NCBI GenBank assembly: GCA_001898145.1
Contig: MKSR01000006.1
Coordinates: 62,001-126,000 of the forward strand
Direction: 5' to 3'
Origin: Dyadobacter sp. 50-39
Lineage (GTDB): Bacteria > Bacteroidota > Bacteroidia > Cytophagales > Spirosomataceae
DNA: 64,000 nucleotides
A program made the position numbers and the translations under genes. Positions 1 to 9,074 of this stretch are shown here, piece by piece. Each line of letters begins with the position of its first letter. The stretch's first letter is position 1. The notes beneath the pieces are model-generated. The model was not told where the DNA came from. It was given only the letters and a program-made list of their open reading frames with translations, and did not search any database.

Positions 1-1175
1 AGAACGCGCATGATGTTGCCGCCCCATATTTTTTCAATGTCCCGGGCAGAATAGCCTCTTTTGACCAGTTCTTCGGTGATAGCGCCGATCTGGCTCACAT
101 CCTGCAAGCCCACTACCTCTCCGCCCCCATCCATATCCATGCCAATGCCGACGTGGTCGACGCTTGTCAGCTTGATCACATGCTCGATATGGTTCACCGC
201 ATCCTGCACGGTAGGCTTGTCTGATTTGTATTTTTCATCGATCGCCTTCATTTCCTCGCGCAACGCCTTGCGATCGGCGTCCGAAAGGTCGGTCTGGCGG
301 ATTTTAAGGCGTAGTGCTTTGAGGGACATTTCATGCGGCTGGGAAGGCCTTTTTACAAAGCCGGGCACGAAATTGATCTGGATAACGCCCCCATTCCGGG
401 CAAGGGTCCTGATCATGTCGTCGGTCATGTTCCTCGGCACATCGCTCAACGCGCGGCACGACGAATGCGAAGCGATAACGGGAGCCCTGGTCAGTTTGAT
501 CACGTCATAAAACGTAGAGTCGGAAACGTGTGAAATGTCCACCATAATGCCCAAACGGTTCATTTCCTTCACCACTTCCTCTCCGAATGCGCTCAGCCCG
601 TTGTATTCCGGACCATCGCCGTCGGTAGAAGAATCGCAGATGTCGTTGTTCAGGGAATGTGAAAGGGTAATGTAGCGCAGGCCGAGGTCGTGGAAGAGTT
701 TCAGGTTTGCCAGGTCTTTCCCTATCGGCCAGCCATTTTCCATCCCGATAAAGACGGCGCGTTTGCCTTCTTTCTGGAGTCGGTAGGCATCTTTGGAAGT
801 GGTGGCGAGCCCTGCGGTTTGCGGGTTCGCTTTCACTGCTTCATGAATTTTATCAAAAATCGCCAATGCCTTCTTCTTTGCCTCGGCATTTCCGTCCTCG
901 GTACGCTTGCCTTGCCCGAGATAAACGGCGAAAAACATACCGTCCATTCCGCCCCTGATCATCCGCTGGAAATCGATCTGGGACCCTTCCTTCACAAAAT
1001 CATGCTCCACGGCCACATCGAACCCGGGCTTCATCATATTAATGGGCACATCGGCGTGGGTGTCGATGGTCAGCGCGGCCGCGTGGATCTTCCTGGCCTT
1101 GTCGGACATAACCGGCGGCGCCAGCTGCGCTTGCGCGAGCGCAGGTACAAGCAAAAGGAGTAAAAACTGTTTCAT
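1..1175 (-). CDS. Secreted M19 (renal-type) dipeptidase, C-terminus cut by window edge
   Basis: Zinc dipeptidase of peptidase family M19, expected to hydrolyse dipeptides in the periplasm. Reading from the ATG at 1175 gives a signal peptide (MKQFLLLLLLVPALAQAQ), then the metal-site motif THADVP near residue 40, a conserved GMENG, and histidine-containing SHSLNND, SHVSD and SHSS motifs of the active site. The frame is open to base 1, giving about 391 codons. The family's usual last motif (WGGNIMRVL) is reached at the edge, so only a short tail is missing. It is divergent from the acetolactate decarboxylase gene. Family assignment is firm; the true substrate is not visible. Confidence 0.9.
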   Translation of the reverse strand, partial: MKQFLLLLLVPALAQAQLAPPVMSDKARKIHAAALTIDTHADVPINMMKPGFDVAVEHDFVKEGSQIDFQRMIRGGMDGMFFAVYLGQGKRTEDGNAEAKKKALAIFDKIHEAVKANPQTAGLATTSKDAYRLQKEGKRAVFIGMENGWPIGKDLANLKLFHDLGLRYITLSHSLNNDICDSSTDGDGPEYNGLSAFGEEVVKEMNRLGIMVDISHVSDSTFYDVIKLTRAPVIASHSSCRALSDVPRNMTDDMIRTLARNGGVIQINFVPGFVKRPSQPHEMSLKALRLKIRQTDLSDADRKALREEMKAIDEKYKSDKPTVQDAVNHIEHVIKLTSVDHVGIGMDMDGGGEVVGLQDVSQIGAITEELVKRGYSARDIEKIWGGNIMRV

Positions 1176-1391
1176 TTCAAATGTAATTGGTGGCAGGTTA
1201 AGGATTAACAGTCGTTTTTAAATTGGCCCTTTTTTCCCGGAATATCAACTTATGCAGTGCTTTCCCTCCTATTCTGCAAAATATCCCCGGCCAGGTGCTA
1301 TTCAAACCTTTCAATAGAATGTCACTGCCTGCATTGCAAAGATTCGGCCATATGCCGTCATTTGCAGCTTCTCCCAAAAACCCCTTCCCGC

Positions 1392-2213
1392 ATGGTTCGT
1401 CTTTTTGCGCCCTCCCGAAGCATATTCCAAGGCCTGGTAATGGCCCTGTTGCTCGCCTGTTTTGCCGGTGCCTCCGTGGCGCAGTCAGCCAAAAGCCGCC
1501 AGGCGGCCGGGGATGATTTTATGTACCAATATTCAATCATCGACGCGCTCATGGCCGGTGTTTTCGACGGCGACCTGACGATCGGGCAACTGAAAAAGAA
1601 GGGTGATTTCGGCGTAGGCACATTCAACCGCGTCGATGGCGAGCTGCTGATCGACAAGGGTCGCGTTTACAAGGTCGCCTGGGACGGCTCGGTCCGGGAA
1701 GCTTCGGATTCCGACAGCACCTCGGCCGCATTCGTCAAATTCTTCAAGGCCGATACGGTCATCCATTTGAATGGCCCCGGACTTACCTACGAAAAAGTAC
1801 AGGAGCAGATCAGGCATTTGCTGAACCCCAATGGCATTTATGCATTGAGAATCTCCGCCACATTTCCCACCATGACCACCCGTGCGGAAAAACCGGCAGT
1901 TAAGCCGTACACCTCCCTACCCGACCATTTGAAGCACAACCAGGTCGTTTTTGAATTGAAAAACACAAAAGGCGTATGCGCCGGCTTTTTGCTGCCGCCC
2001 TATCTTGCCCGTACCAATGTGCCGGGGTTCCACCTGCATTATCTGGCGGATGATCGCAAGTCCGGCGGGCACATTTTCAGCTTCACGGCCGATTCGCTTA
2101 CGATCGAGGTGGACATGGCCAAAGGCTTTACCATTGAAAACAACACCAACGCGGAATTCGGAAAAGTAAATCTCCAACCCGACCGCGGTGCCGAACTGAA
2201 AAAAATCGAGTAA
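1392..2213 (+). CDS. budA: Alpha-acetolactate decarboxylase with signal peptide
   Basis: Converts 2-acetolactate to acetoin and CO2. The protein is 273 residues from the ATG at 1392. That start is preferred over the longer frame opening at 1257 because it begins a clear signal peptide (MVRLFAPSRSIFQGLVMALLLA, cleaved after SVAQ). The three metal-binding histidines are present as H214-x-H216 and H227. Their spacing of 2 and 11 equals that of the characterised Bacillus enzyme, and a conserved acidic NAEFGK lies near the end. No acetolactate synthase gene is next to it. The export signal is odd for an enzyme whose substrate is normally cytoplasmic. Family call is strong; the physiological role is inference. 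Confidence 0.88.
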   Translation: MVRLFAPSRSIFQGLVMALLLACFAGASVAQSAKSRQAAGDDFMYQYSIIDALMAGVFDGDLTIGQLKKKGDFGVGTFNRVDGELLIDKGRVYKVAWDGSVREASDSDSTSAAFVKFFKADTVIHLNGPGLTYEKVQEQIRHLLNPNGIYALRISATFPTMTTRAEKPAVKPYTSLPDHLKHNQVVFELKNTKGVCAGFLLPPYLARTNVPGFHLHYLADDRKSGGHIFSFTADSLTIEVDMAKGFTIENNTNAEFGKVNLQPDRGAELKKIE

Positions 2214-2262
2214 CCCCAAGGGAAATTGCGGTTATATTTACGCCTGATTAGTACCCATTTCC

Positions 2263-3273
2263 ATGAAACACAGCCTTCTGTTCGCTCTTCTCTTCACGCT
2301 CTGCATGCGCTCCGCCGAAGCGCAGGTTACGTATTTCGCGGATCTGATGGGGAAAGGCTTCAAACAGGCGACGATCGTACAGCCTTCGGATTACGAGGGC
2401 AGCGTCACCTGCACAATCATACGGAAAACCACTCCTGAAAAGAGCAAAAAAGCAGTACTGTACGTGCACGGCTTTAACGATTATTTCTTTCAGGAAGAAA
2501 TGGCCGAGCACTATATCAAGGAAGGTTTCAATTTTTACGCGGTAGATCTGCGGAAATATGGCCGTTCATGGCTTGGTCATCAGAAATTCAACAATGTACG
2601 CGACCTGTCGGAATACTATGCCGATGTCGACACCGCACTGGCGGTGATCAAAGGTGAGGGGAATGAAAAGATCCTTCTGAGCGGCCACTCGCTGGGCGGG
2701 CTGGTGCTATCGCTCTACGCAAATGAGCGCGCAGGCAAGGAAAAGTTCGATGCGGTGCTGCTGAACAGTCCGATGTTTGCCTTAAATATCAAGTCAGGTC
2801 TCAAAAAAACGGCATTACCGCTCTTGCTGAAAAGGGCGGAAAAACACCCTGAAACGAACTTCGACCTGGGCATTAACCCGCTTTACGGCGAGAGCCTGCA
2901 TGTGACTGCGCATGGCGAATGGTCATACAGCCTCGGATTGAAGCCGTTCATCGCGCCGCCGGTCAACCTGGGTTGGATCCGGGCCGTACATAATGCCCAG
3001 GAAAGGCTTGCACAGGGCATTCAGATCAACAAACCGGTGCTGGTGCTCCATTCAGCCAAATCAATCGACGAGAAGAAGTGGAGCGATATTTTCTTCACCG
3101 GCGACGCCGTATTGAATGTCGACGACGTGGCCCGCCAGGCACAGAACATTGTGGGCCAATACAGCATCCAGGCCGTTCAGGGAGGTATGCACGATCTAAT
3201 CCTGTCCAAACAGCCCGTACGCGACGAGGTGTATTCCACCATTTTCAACTGGGCCAAACGGACTATCCGCTAA
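2263..3273 (+). CDS. Exported alpha/beta hydrolase (serine hydrolase, S33/lysophospholipase-like)
   Basis: An alpha/beta-hydrolase-fold esterase or lipase of the monoacylglycerol-lipase/S33 type, 336 residues. A short signal peptide (MKHSLLFALLFTLCMRSAEAQ) directs it out of the cytoplasm. The oxyanion region appears as VLYVHGFNDYF. The nucleophile elbow is GHSLGG with Ser143, and the catalytic His is probably in GGMHDLIL close to the C-terminus. It stands alone, about 50 bases from genes on either side. The substrate cannot be told from sequence; a lipid or short-chain ester is the usual one for this group. Confidence 0.82.
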   Translation: MKHSLLFALLFTLCMRSAEAQVTYFADLMGKGFKQATIVQPSDYEGSVTCTIIRKTTPEKSKKAVLYVHGFNDYFFQEEMAEHYIKEGFNFYAVDLRKYGRSWLGHQKFNNVRDLSEYYADVDTALAVIKGEGNEKILLSGHSLGGLVLSLYANERAGKEKFDAVLLNSPMFALNIKSGLKKTALPLLLKRAEKHPETNFDLGINPLYGESLHVTAHGEWSYSLGLKPFIAPPVNLGWIRAVHNAQERLAQGIQINKPVLVLHSAKSIDEKKWSDIFFTGDAVLNVDDVARQAQNIVGQYSIQAVQGGMHDLILSKQPVRDEVYSTIFNWAKRTIR

Positions 3274-3324
3274 CTTCAGATTTCCTCCAAAATTTGTAGT
3301 TTCATTTGCACAAACGAAAAGGCT

Positions 3325-4002
3325 ATGAAACTGCTGCTCATTGAAGACGAAAAAGCGCTGGCTACCAGCATACAGAATTATTTCCAGCGCGAAAACTTCA
3401 TCTGCGAATGGGCGGCAGACTATCGGACGGCAGTCGAGAAAATCAATATTTACCGCTATGATTGCGTGCTGGTCGATCTGATGCTCCCAGATGGCGACGG
3501 CCTGGACGCCGTACGCGAACTCAAACGGAATTTCCCCGATACAGGTATCATCATCATTTCAGCCAAAAATTCACTCGACGACCGCATTACCGGCCTGAAC
3601 CTCGGCTCGGACGATTACCTCACGAAGCCGTTCCACCTCTCGGAGCTCAATGCGCGCGTGCAGGCAGTCATTCGCAGGCGAAGCTTCCAGGGAAGTCAGC
3701 AGATCCGGTTCGGAAAGATCCAGATCGACCCCCAGGAACACCTGGTACTGGTCGACCAGCAGGAAATCGTGCTTACGCGCAAGGAATACGACCTGCTCGT
3801 GTACCTGATCGCGAATAAAAACCGCGTACTCACCAAGGAATCCATCGCCGAACACCTCTGGGGCGACGATGCGGATTTAATGGACAATTTTGACTTTATA
3901 TACACACATATTAAAAACCTGCGGAAGAAGCTGATGGACAAAGGCTGCCCGGATTACCTGAAATCGATCTACGGTGTCGGCTACAAATTCAGCGAGCAAT
4001 GA
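3325..4002 (+). CDS. OmpR/PhoB-family response regulator
   Basis: DNA-binding response regulator of 225 residues. The receiver domain (about 1-115) has the acidic pocket ED at 7-8, the phospho-acceptor Asp51 in VLVDLMLPDGDG, and the conserved Lys in YLTKPF. A winged-helix effector domain follows (about 125-223), ending in the typical LKSIYGVGYKF. Its stop overlaps the start of the histidine kinase gene by four bases (ATGA), so the pair is co-translated. The target genes are unknown. The protease downstream is separated by a strong terminator, so direct co-transcription with it is unlikely. Confidence 0.93.
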   Translation: MKLLLIEDEKALATSIQNYFQRENFICEWAADYRTAVEKINIYRYDCVLVDLMLPDGDGLDAVRELKRNFPDTGIIIISAKNSLDDRITGLNLGSDDYLTKPFHLSELNARVQAVIRRRSFQGSQQIRFGKIQIDPQEHLVLVDQQEIVLTRKEYDLLVYLIANKNRVLTKESIAEHLWGDDADLMDNFDFIYTHIKNLRKKLMDKGCPDYLKSIYGVGYKFSEQ

Positions 4003-5255
4003 AACTGCTGGAACGCATTCTCAAATACCAGATCATCACGTCGCTGTGCGTGCTTACCCTGGGGGCCATATTGTTCTACTTTTCAGTGAACTACCTCATC
4101 AACCAGGAGGTCAATAAGGAGCTCATGCATAGCAGGGCGAAGGTTAGCTGGCAGTTGCGGCATATCGACGAGCTGCCGGTGTATATCCTGCAACTGGGCG
4201 ACAGCCTCCAACTCGACCCGGTGCGCTACCCCAGCAAGATGGCGCTCGTCGAACGGAAGTTGTTCAACGCATTTGAAAACGAGTACCAACCCTACCGGCA
4301 GCTGATCTTTTACGAACGCGTGGAAGGGATTTGGTACAGGGTGACAATCAGCAAGTTACTAGATCAGCGACAGCAGCTTCTGGAAGCGGTGGTGATGACC
4401 GTGACATTCATAGTAGCGCTGCTGCTCATTTCCCTGCTCCTGCTGAACAGCTGGCTTTCCCGCAGGCTCTGGCAGCCGTTTTACAAAACCTTGCGGTCGC
4501 TCGACTCCTATCAGGTGGAAAAGCATGAGGTACTTACTTTTTCAAAACAGCCTACCGTCGAATTCGAGCAGTTGAACCAGTCGGTGACGCAGTTCACGGA
4601 TCGCCTCGCCGCCACTTACCAGAACTTGAAAGAGTTCACCGAAAATGCTTCGCACGAGATACAGACACCACTGGCGGTGATCTTATCCAAAATCGAAGGG
4701 CTGTTCCAGGATGAGAGCCTGAAAGAATCACAATTGGTGGCGCTTTCGGAAATCAGCGAGGCGGCCAACCGGCTTGCCAAACTGAACCAGGCATTGTTAT
4801 TGCTTACCAAAATTGAAAACAGGCAGTTCCTGGCCGGTACCGAGCCGATCAGCCTGGTGCCGATCATCAACCGGAAACTCCGCGATCTGGAAGATCTGAT
4901 CGAGCAGCGGGAGATAACCGTTCAAACGGCGATTGAGCCGACGGGGCCGGTGATGCACCCTGCATTGGCCGAAGTGCTGGTCAACAATCTGCTGACCAAT
5001 GCGATCCGGTACAATGTCAACGGCGGAACGATTGACATTACCCTCCATGCGGGAAAGCTGGTGGTCCGGAATACCGGCGTCCCCATCCACATCGACCCGG
5101 AACTGATGTTCGAAAGGTTCAGGAAAGAGGGCACGCATTCGGCGTCGCTCGGATTGGGGCTTGCACTGGCGAAGACGATCTGCCAGGTGAACGGGCAGAC
5201 CCTTACATACGAAACAGACGGGCCATGGCACATTCTGACTGTGACCTGGCCATAA
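3999..5255 (+). CDS. Sensor histidine kinase, partner of the upstream regulator
   Basis: Membrane histidine kinase of 418 residues. A transmembrane helix near residues 12-32 and a second near 130-155 frame a periplasmic sensor domain of about 100 residues. A linker leads to the HisKA helix with the phospho-acceptor His219 in ENASHEIQTP. The HATPase domain has an N box (NNLLTNAIRYN) and the glycine-rich lid SLGLGLALAK. It is translationally coupled to the response regulator by an ATGA overlap. The sensor domain resembles no ligand-binding family that I recognise. Confidence 0.92.
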   Translation: MKLLERILKYQIITSLCVLTLGAILFYFSVNYLINQEVNKELMHSRAKVSWQLRHIDELPVYILQLGDSLQLDPVRYPSKMALVERKLFNAFENEYQPYRQLIFYERVEGIWYRVTISKLLDQRQQLLEAVVMTVTFIVALLLISLLLLNSWLSRRLWQPFYKTLRSLDSYQVEKHEVLTFSKQPTVEFEQLNQSVTQFTDRLAATYQNLKEFTENASHEIQTPLAVILSKIEGLFQDESLKESQLVALSEISEAANRLAKLNQALLLLTKIENRQFLAGTEPISLVPIINRKLRDLEDLIEQREITVQTAIEPTGPVMHPALAEVLVNNLLTNAIRYNVNGGTIDITLHAGKLVVRNTGVPIHIDPELMFERFRKEGTHSASLGLGLALAKTICQVNGQTLTYETDGPWHILTVTWP

Positions 5256-5283
5256 TATTCAAGACTTTTCATGGCTAGTAGTG

Positions 5284-5316
5284 AAAAAAAGGAGGATTTC
5301 TGATCCTCCTTTTTTT
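5284..5316 (+). terminator. Rho-independent terminator after the two-component operon
   Basis: A perfect stem GGAGGAT/ATCCTCC with loop TTCTG is flanked by seven A's on the left and seven T's on the right. It lies 29 bases after the kinase stop codon and ends the two-component operon before the protease gene. Confidence 0.9.
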
Positions 5317-5421
5317 ATGCATTTCAAAAAAATACCCAACTACAAAATGTCTTCAGAATCTGCACAGAATTGCCACAGGATCGCTGCTGAAATTTGAATA
5401 CACTTAATCAATTTAATAGCG

Positions 5422-6939
5422 ATGACAACAACCCGTAATTTCAGAAAATTAACAGCAGTAGCCCTCGCATCCGCATTACTGGGCGGAACCTCCTACGCTA
5501 CCTATGAACATTTCGGCAAACCGGATACCATTTCGACGTGGGTCAATAATGCCACTCCTTTTGTAAGGCCAGCCCGGCTGGACGGTAAATCAGGCGAAGC
5601 TCCGGCCACCGCCATGATCCCCGCCGACTTCTCATTTGCGTCTAAAAAAGCGACCGCCGCCGTGGTACACATTAAGTCGACATTGAAACCCGAACGGACC
5701 GTGAGCCAGATGCAGATTCCCGAGGAATTCAGGGATCTTTTCGGTGGGCGAAACCCGTTCGGCCAGCAGGCTCCCGAGGGTAAAATGGAAAAACCACAGG
5801 CTACCGGCTCCGGCGTGATTATCAACCCCGACGGCTACATCGTCACCAACAACCACGTGATCCAGGGCGCAGAAACGCTGGAAGTAACGCTGGCCGACAA
5901 GCATACCTACAAAGCCAAAGTGATCGGCAGCGATCCGAATACCGACATCGCATTGATCAAGATCGAGGCGAAAAACCTGCCGGCACTGGCATTCGGCAAC
6001 TCCGAAAACGTGCAGGTGGGGCAATGGGTGCTCGCCGTAGGTAACCCCTATAACCTTACTTCGACCGTCACCGCGGGCATTGTAAGTGCCAAAGGACGCA
6101 GCATTAATATCCTCGGCGAGAATGCAAAGGCCCCGATCGAGTCGTTCATCCAGACCGATGCGGCCGTGAACCCCGGTAATTCGGGCGGTGCATTGGTGGA
6201 TTTGAATGGCAACCTCATCGGTATCAACACCGCCATTGCCAGCCAGACGGGCTCATTTGCAGGCTACTCGTTTGCGGTGCCTTCCAGCATTGCGCACAAA
6301 GTGGTGGAGGACATTTCCAAATTCGGTTCCGTTCAGCGCGGGTACCTTGGCGTAGGGATCAGTGAGGTGGACGCAGCCAAAGTGAAGTCGTTTGACCTGA
6401 AAGTGGACGAAGGTGTGCGCGTGGAGAATTTTGCGGACGAAAGTGCTGCCAAAGAGGCCGGTATCAAAATCGGCGACGTCATCACCAAAATCGATGGACA
6501 CGCCATTACCAGCGTGCCGCAGTTGCAGGAAGCCATCGCACAGCACAAGCCATCTGACAAAGTAACGGTGAATGTGAACCGTGACGGTGCCGAAAAAGTG
6601 GTTTCTGTGACCTTGAAAGGCATTGCGGAGCCCGCCGTCGCCGATCGGTCATCCTCGGCTGTGATGGAGCAACTCGGCGTGGAGCTCAAAGACCTCACCA
6701 ACCAGCAGAAAAAAGAATACGGTATCGGCGCCGGTGCGCAGGTGACGGCTATCAATGCCGGCAAAATCCGCCAGAATACCGACATGGAAGAAGGTTTCGT
6801 GATTACCAAAATTGATAAGACACCGGTTGCCAATGCCCGCGAAGCTGTGAAAATGCTTCAAGGCAAAAAAGGCGGGGTGATGATCGAAGGGCTTTATCCC
6901 GGCAACGATGAAACCCAATATTTTGCAATTGGCTTGTAA
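5422..6939 (+). CDS. Periplasmic Deg/HtrA-family serine protease with two PDZ domains
   Basis: Envelope quality-control protease of the Do/DegQ type, 505 residues. An N-terminal hydrophobic segment (about 10-28) serves as signal or anchor. The trypsin-like domain carries the full triad: His145 (TNNHVIQ), Asp175 (NTDIALIKI) and Ser254 (GNSGGALV). PDZ1 follows at about 310-400 (RGYLGVGI) and a second PDZ at about 420-500. Such proteases degrade or refold damaged periplasmic proteins. The two-component system just upstream may sense the same stress, but a terminator separates them, so that link is only suggestive. Confidence 0.93.
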   Translation: MTTTRNFRKLTAVALASALLGGTSYATYEHFGKPDTISTWVNNATPFVRPARLDGKSGEAPATAMIPADFSFASKKATAAVVHIKSTLKPERTVSQMQIPEEFRDLFGGRNPFGQQAPEGKMEKPQATGSGVIINPDGYIVTNNHVIQGAETLEVTLADKHTYKAKVIGSDPNTDIALIKIEAKNLPALAFGNSENVQVGQWVLAVGNPYNLTSTVTAGIVSAKGRSINILGENAKAPIESFIQTDAAVNPGNSGGALVDLNGNLIGINTAIASQTGSFAGYSFAVPSSIAHKVVEDISKFGSVQRGYLGVGISEVDAAKVKSFDLKVDEGVRVENFADESAAKEAGIKIGDVITKIDGHAITSVPQLQEAIAQHKPSDKVTVNVNRDGAEKVVSVTLKGIAEPAVADRSSSAVMEQLGVELKDLTNQQKKEYGIGAGAQVTAINAGKIRQNTDMEEGFVITKIDKTPVANAREAVKMLQGKKGGVMIEGLYPGNDETQYFAIGL

Positions 6940-6948
6940 TGTAAACCC

Positions 6949-6995
6949 GGTTTTCCGGGAGGTGCCCCTTCGGGAAGTGTCCCTCCTGGAAAACC
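6949..6995. other. Long intergenic hairpin between protease and DUF4136 gene
   Basis: GGTTTTCCGGGAGG at 6949-6962 pairs with CCTCCTGGAAAACC at 6982-6995 over 14 positions with one G-T wobble. A smaller CCC/GGG hairpin sits in the loop. No T-run follows, so it is not a classical terminator. It could shield mRNA ends or be a small dispersed repeat. Confidence 0.55.
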
Positions 6996-7013
6996 TCAAA
7001 TTGACCCATTAAG

Positions 7014-7580
7014 ATGAAAAAGCATGTGATTTTGTTGGGAATGCTGACTGTGCTGGGCAGTGTGGTGCTCGCGCAAAGTCCCCAACAGCCGGTTTCCGGC
7101 AAGGCATTGACTTACAACTGGATTGTCCCCGATATGAAAACCAGTCAGAACCCGATGTATGCCAGTTCACTGGCGCGCCACCGCATTCAGACCGCATTCG
7201 ACAGGGCGCTCCAAAGCAAAGGGCTTATGCGTAACACCCAGCATCCCGATCTGCTCCTGCAATTCCATACGTACACACAACGCGTACGCAAGAACTACTA
7301 CGGCGGCGGGGGCTATCCGTTCGGGGCTTACCCGATGATGGGCTGGGGCCGTTTCGGCTGGGGATATCCCTACTACGGCGGCTTTGGCGGCTATGGGTTC
7401 GGAGGTTACCCCTATTCAAGCACCAGTACCGACGGGACTTTGATCCTAGATGTGGTAGATACCAAATCGGGAGATATTATCTGGCAAAAAGCGATTTCCG
7501 GCGACGTGAGCAATCCCAACCGGCTTGAAAAACAAATCAATAAGGGTGTTAAAAAGTTAATGAAGAATTTCCCGGCGTAA
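7014..7580 (+). CDS. DUF4136-type exported protein with Gly/Tyr-rich insert
   Basis: Exported protein of 188 residues resembling the DUF4136 family of envelope proteins, whose function is unknown. It has a signal peptide (MKKHVILLGMLTVLGSVVLAQ). Next is the family's opening beta region, with the pattern A-x-x-R-I-Q-x-A-F-D-x-A-L and DLLLQFHT. The C-terminal strand region is TLILDVVDTKSGDIIWQ. Between these lies an insert of about 38 residues made almost entirely of Gly, Tyr, Phe, Pro and Trp (for example YPYYGGFGGYGFGGYPY). It lies 74 bases after the protease gene on the same strand. Confidence 0.7.
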   Translation: MKKHVILLGMLTVLGSVVLAQSPQQPVSGKALTYNWIVPDMKTSQNPMYASSLARHRIQTAFDRALQSKGLMRNTQHPDLLLQFHTYTQRVRKNYYGGGGYPFGAYPMMGWGRFGWGYPYYGGFGGYGFGGYPYSSTSTDGTLILDVVDTKSGDIIWQKAISGDVSNPNRLEKQINKGVKKLMKNFPA

Positions 7581-7691
7581 GGTTAATATTTTCATTACCA
7601 GCCCGAAACTTCAATATTTCAACAGAATCGAACGGTACCTTGGTACCATCGAAAGTCAAGGAAGCTATTCCATTTTTAACAGCTTAATACC

Positions 7692-9020
7692 ATGAAACCG
7701 CTTCATTTGTTTGCCACTGTTCTGCTCTCCGCCGTCAGCCTCACCGGCTACGGCCAGGATGATCAAATGGCTAGTAACGCGCAGCAAAATATTGTCACTG
7801 ACCAAAGCCTGCTCAATGCCATTGCTCCATACAATGACGACGTACGCAACGATATTCTTACGGCAACCCAATATCCCGGCGTGCTGGCGAACCTCGCGCA
7901 GATCCGCGAGCAGAGCAGCGCCGGATTTCAGCAGGTCATTCAAAACTATTCCCAGAAGAAACAGGGCTGGTTTTACGAAGTGAGCCGCTATCCCGACCTG
8001 ATGCATAGGCTGGCAACTCTTCCCCGCAAAACCTCCCGCGAGGCGATCGACGGCATGACAGCCAATGTGGACCCGGCTCCGGAACTGAAAGAAGCCGCGT
8101 GGAAACTATATAACAATCACCATAACGACCTGGTGAAAGTCGATAACCTGAATGAACAAGCGGCCAGCGCATTTCAAAGCATGATTGCGCAGCTGGACCC
8201 CGAAGCGCAGCAGGCATTCAAAACATTGGAAGAGATGCCGGACGTGCTCTCGCTGCTCAACGACCACTCCGACCTCGTGTCGCGCCTCGGCGAGCGTTTC
8301 AAAGACAACCCTGCAGATGTCCAAAACGACCTCGCGACCATCCACGACAAGCTCGAAGCGCAAAACAAGGAGGAACTGGCCGCCTACCAGGACGAATTGA
8401 AACAGAACCCCCAGGCCATGCAGGAACTTAGCCAGGCTTCCCGGGAGTATGCAGCCCAGGGCGGTTACAGCTATCCTGCTCCCACCGGCGACAAAGTAGT
8501 GAACTATGGCAGCCCTTACTCCTACTGGTTTGGTTATCCCTACTGGTATGGTTCCCCGATGTGGTATCCCGGTTTGTACGGATACGGTTCCGGTATCTAT
8601 TTCGGTATGGGCGGTTATCCGATGGTTTATGCAATGCCGTCCCTGGGCTTCTCAAGGTGGTTCTTTGGCGGCGCTTACCGGTACTACCCACACCTGTACC
8701 GCCAGTACGACCACTACTACCACACCGTAGCGCCCCGCCGCTACATGTACTCGCCCAGAACGGCCTTTATGGGCTCTGCGGCCAGACATTTCAATCCGTC
8801 GGTTGGGGCACGCTCCTACCTGTTCGACAGAGGCCAGTCATTCCGTAATGCGCCCCGGTCGGTGGATGCGCAAAGTTTCCGGTCGATGCCCCGTGGTAAT
8901 GCGTTCAGCGCCCCGTCCCGCTCCTACGGCTCATTCGGAGGCCGGACTTTCAACGGCGGAGGCGGCGGGTTCAGCAGAGGTGGTTTCAGCGGAGGCGGAT
9001 TTCGCGGAGGGCGTAGGTAG
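7692..9020 (+). CDS. Exported protein of unknown function with Tyr-rich and Gly/Arg-rich C-terminal half
   Basis: I do not recognise a named family with confidence. The 442-residue protein begins with a signal peptide (MKPLHLFATVLLSAVSLTGYGQ). Residues 30-260 are helical and contain repeated short motifs of the type YP-(D/G)-(L/V)-(M/L), for example QYPGVLANL, RYPDLMHRL and MPDVLSLL. This loosely recalls DUF3300 proteins. The second half is rich in Tyr, Trp, Gly and Pro (SPYSYWFGYPYWYGSPMWYP), then Ser/Arg. It ends in a Gly-rich tail (GGGFSRGGFSGGGFRGGRR). It follows the DUF4136 gene, which has a similar aromatic/Gly stretch, so the two may act together at the cell envelope. Confidence 0.6.
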   Translation: MKPLHLFATVLLSAVSLTGYGQDDQMASNAQQNIVTDQSLLNAIAPYNDDVRNDILTATQYPGVLANLAQIREQSSAGFQQVIQNYSQKKQGWFYEVSRYPDLMHRLATLPRKTSREAIDGMTANVDPAPELKEAAWKLYNNHHNDLVKVDNLNEQAASAFQSMIAQLDPEAQQAFKTLEEMPDVLSLLNDHSDLVSRLGERFKDNPADVQNDLATIHDKLEAQNKEELAAYQDELKQNPQAMQELSQASREYAAQGGYSYPAPTGDKVVNYGSPYSYWFGYPYWYGSPMWYPGLYGYGSGIYFGMGGYPMVYAMPSLGFSRWFFGGAYRYYPHLYRQYDHYYHTVAPRRYMYSPRTAFMGSAARHFNPSVGARSYLFDRGQSFRNAPRSVDAQSFRSMPRGNAFSAPSRSYGSFGGRTFNGGGGGFSRGGFSGGGFRGGRR

Positions 9021-9041
9021 TTTAGTTCTGTGTTAAAGCTA

Positions 9042-9074
9042 AAATCCGGTGCGAGTTAGGTTCGCACCGGATTT
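9042..9074. terminator. Bidirectional hairpin terminator between convergent genes
   Basis: AAATCCGGTGCGA (9042-9054) pairs perfectly over 13 bases with TCGCACCGGATTT (9062-9074), loop GTTAGGT. T-rich sequence lies on both sides. It separates the convergent unknown envelope gene and toxin gene, and its right arm touches the toxin stop codon. Confidence 0.75.

Noticed and set aside
1178-1185. Perfect TAnnTTTG (TACATTTG) on the minus strand before the M19 dipeptidase
   Set aside because: Only two bases separate it from the ATG at 1175, and the signal peptide needs that ATG, so transcription could not start usefully downstream. Probably chance.
7634-7654. GGTACC repeated around a TT centre before the gene at 7692
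   Set aside because: A short palindrome without T-run, no second copy seen and no operator logic; too weak to call.
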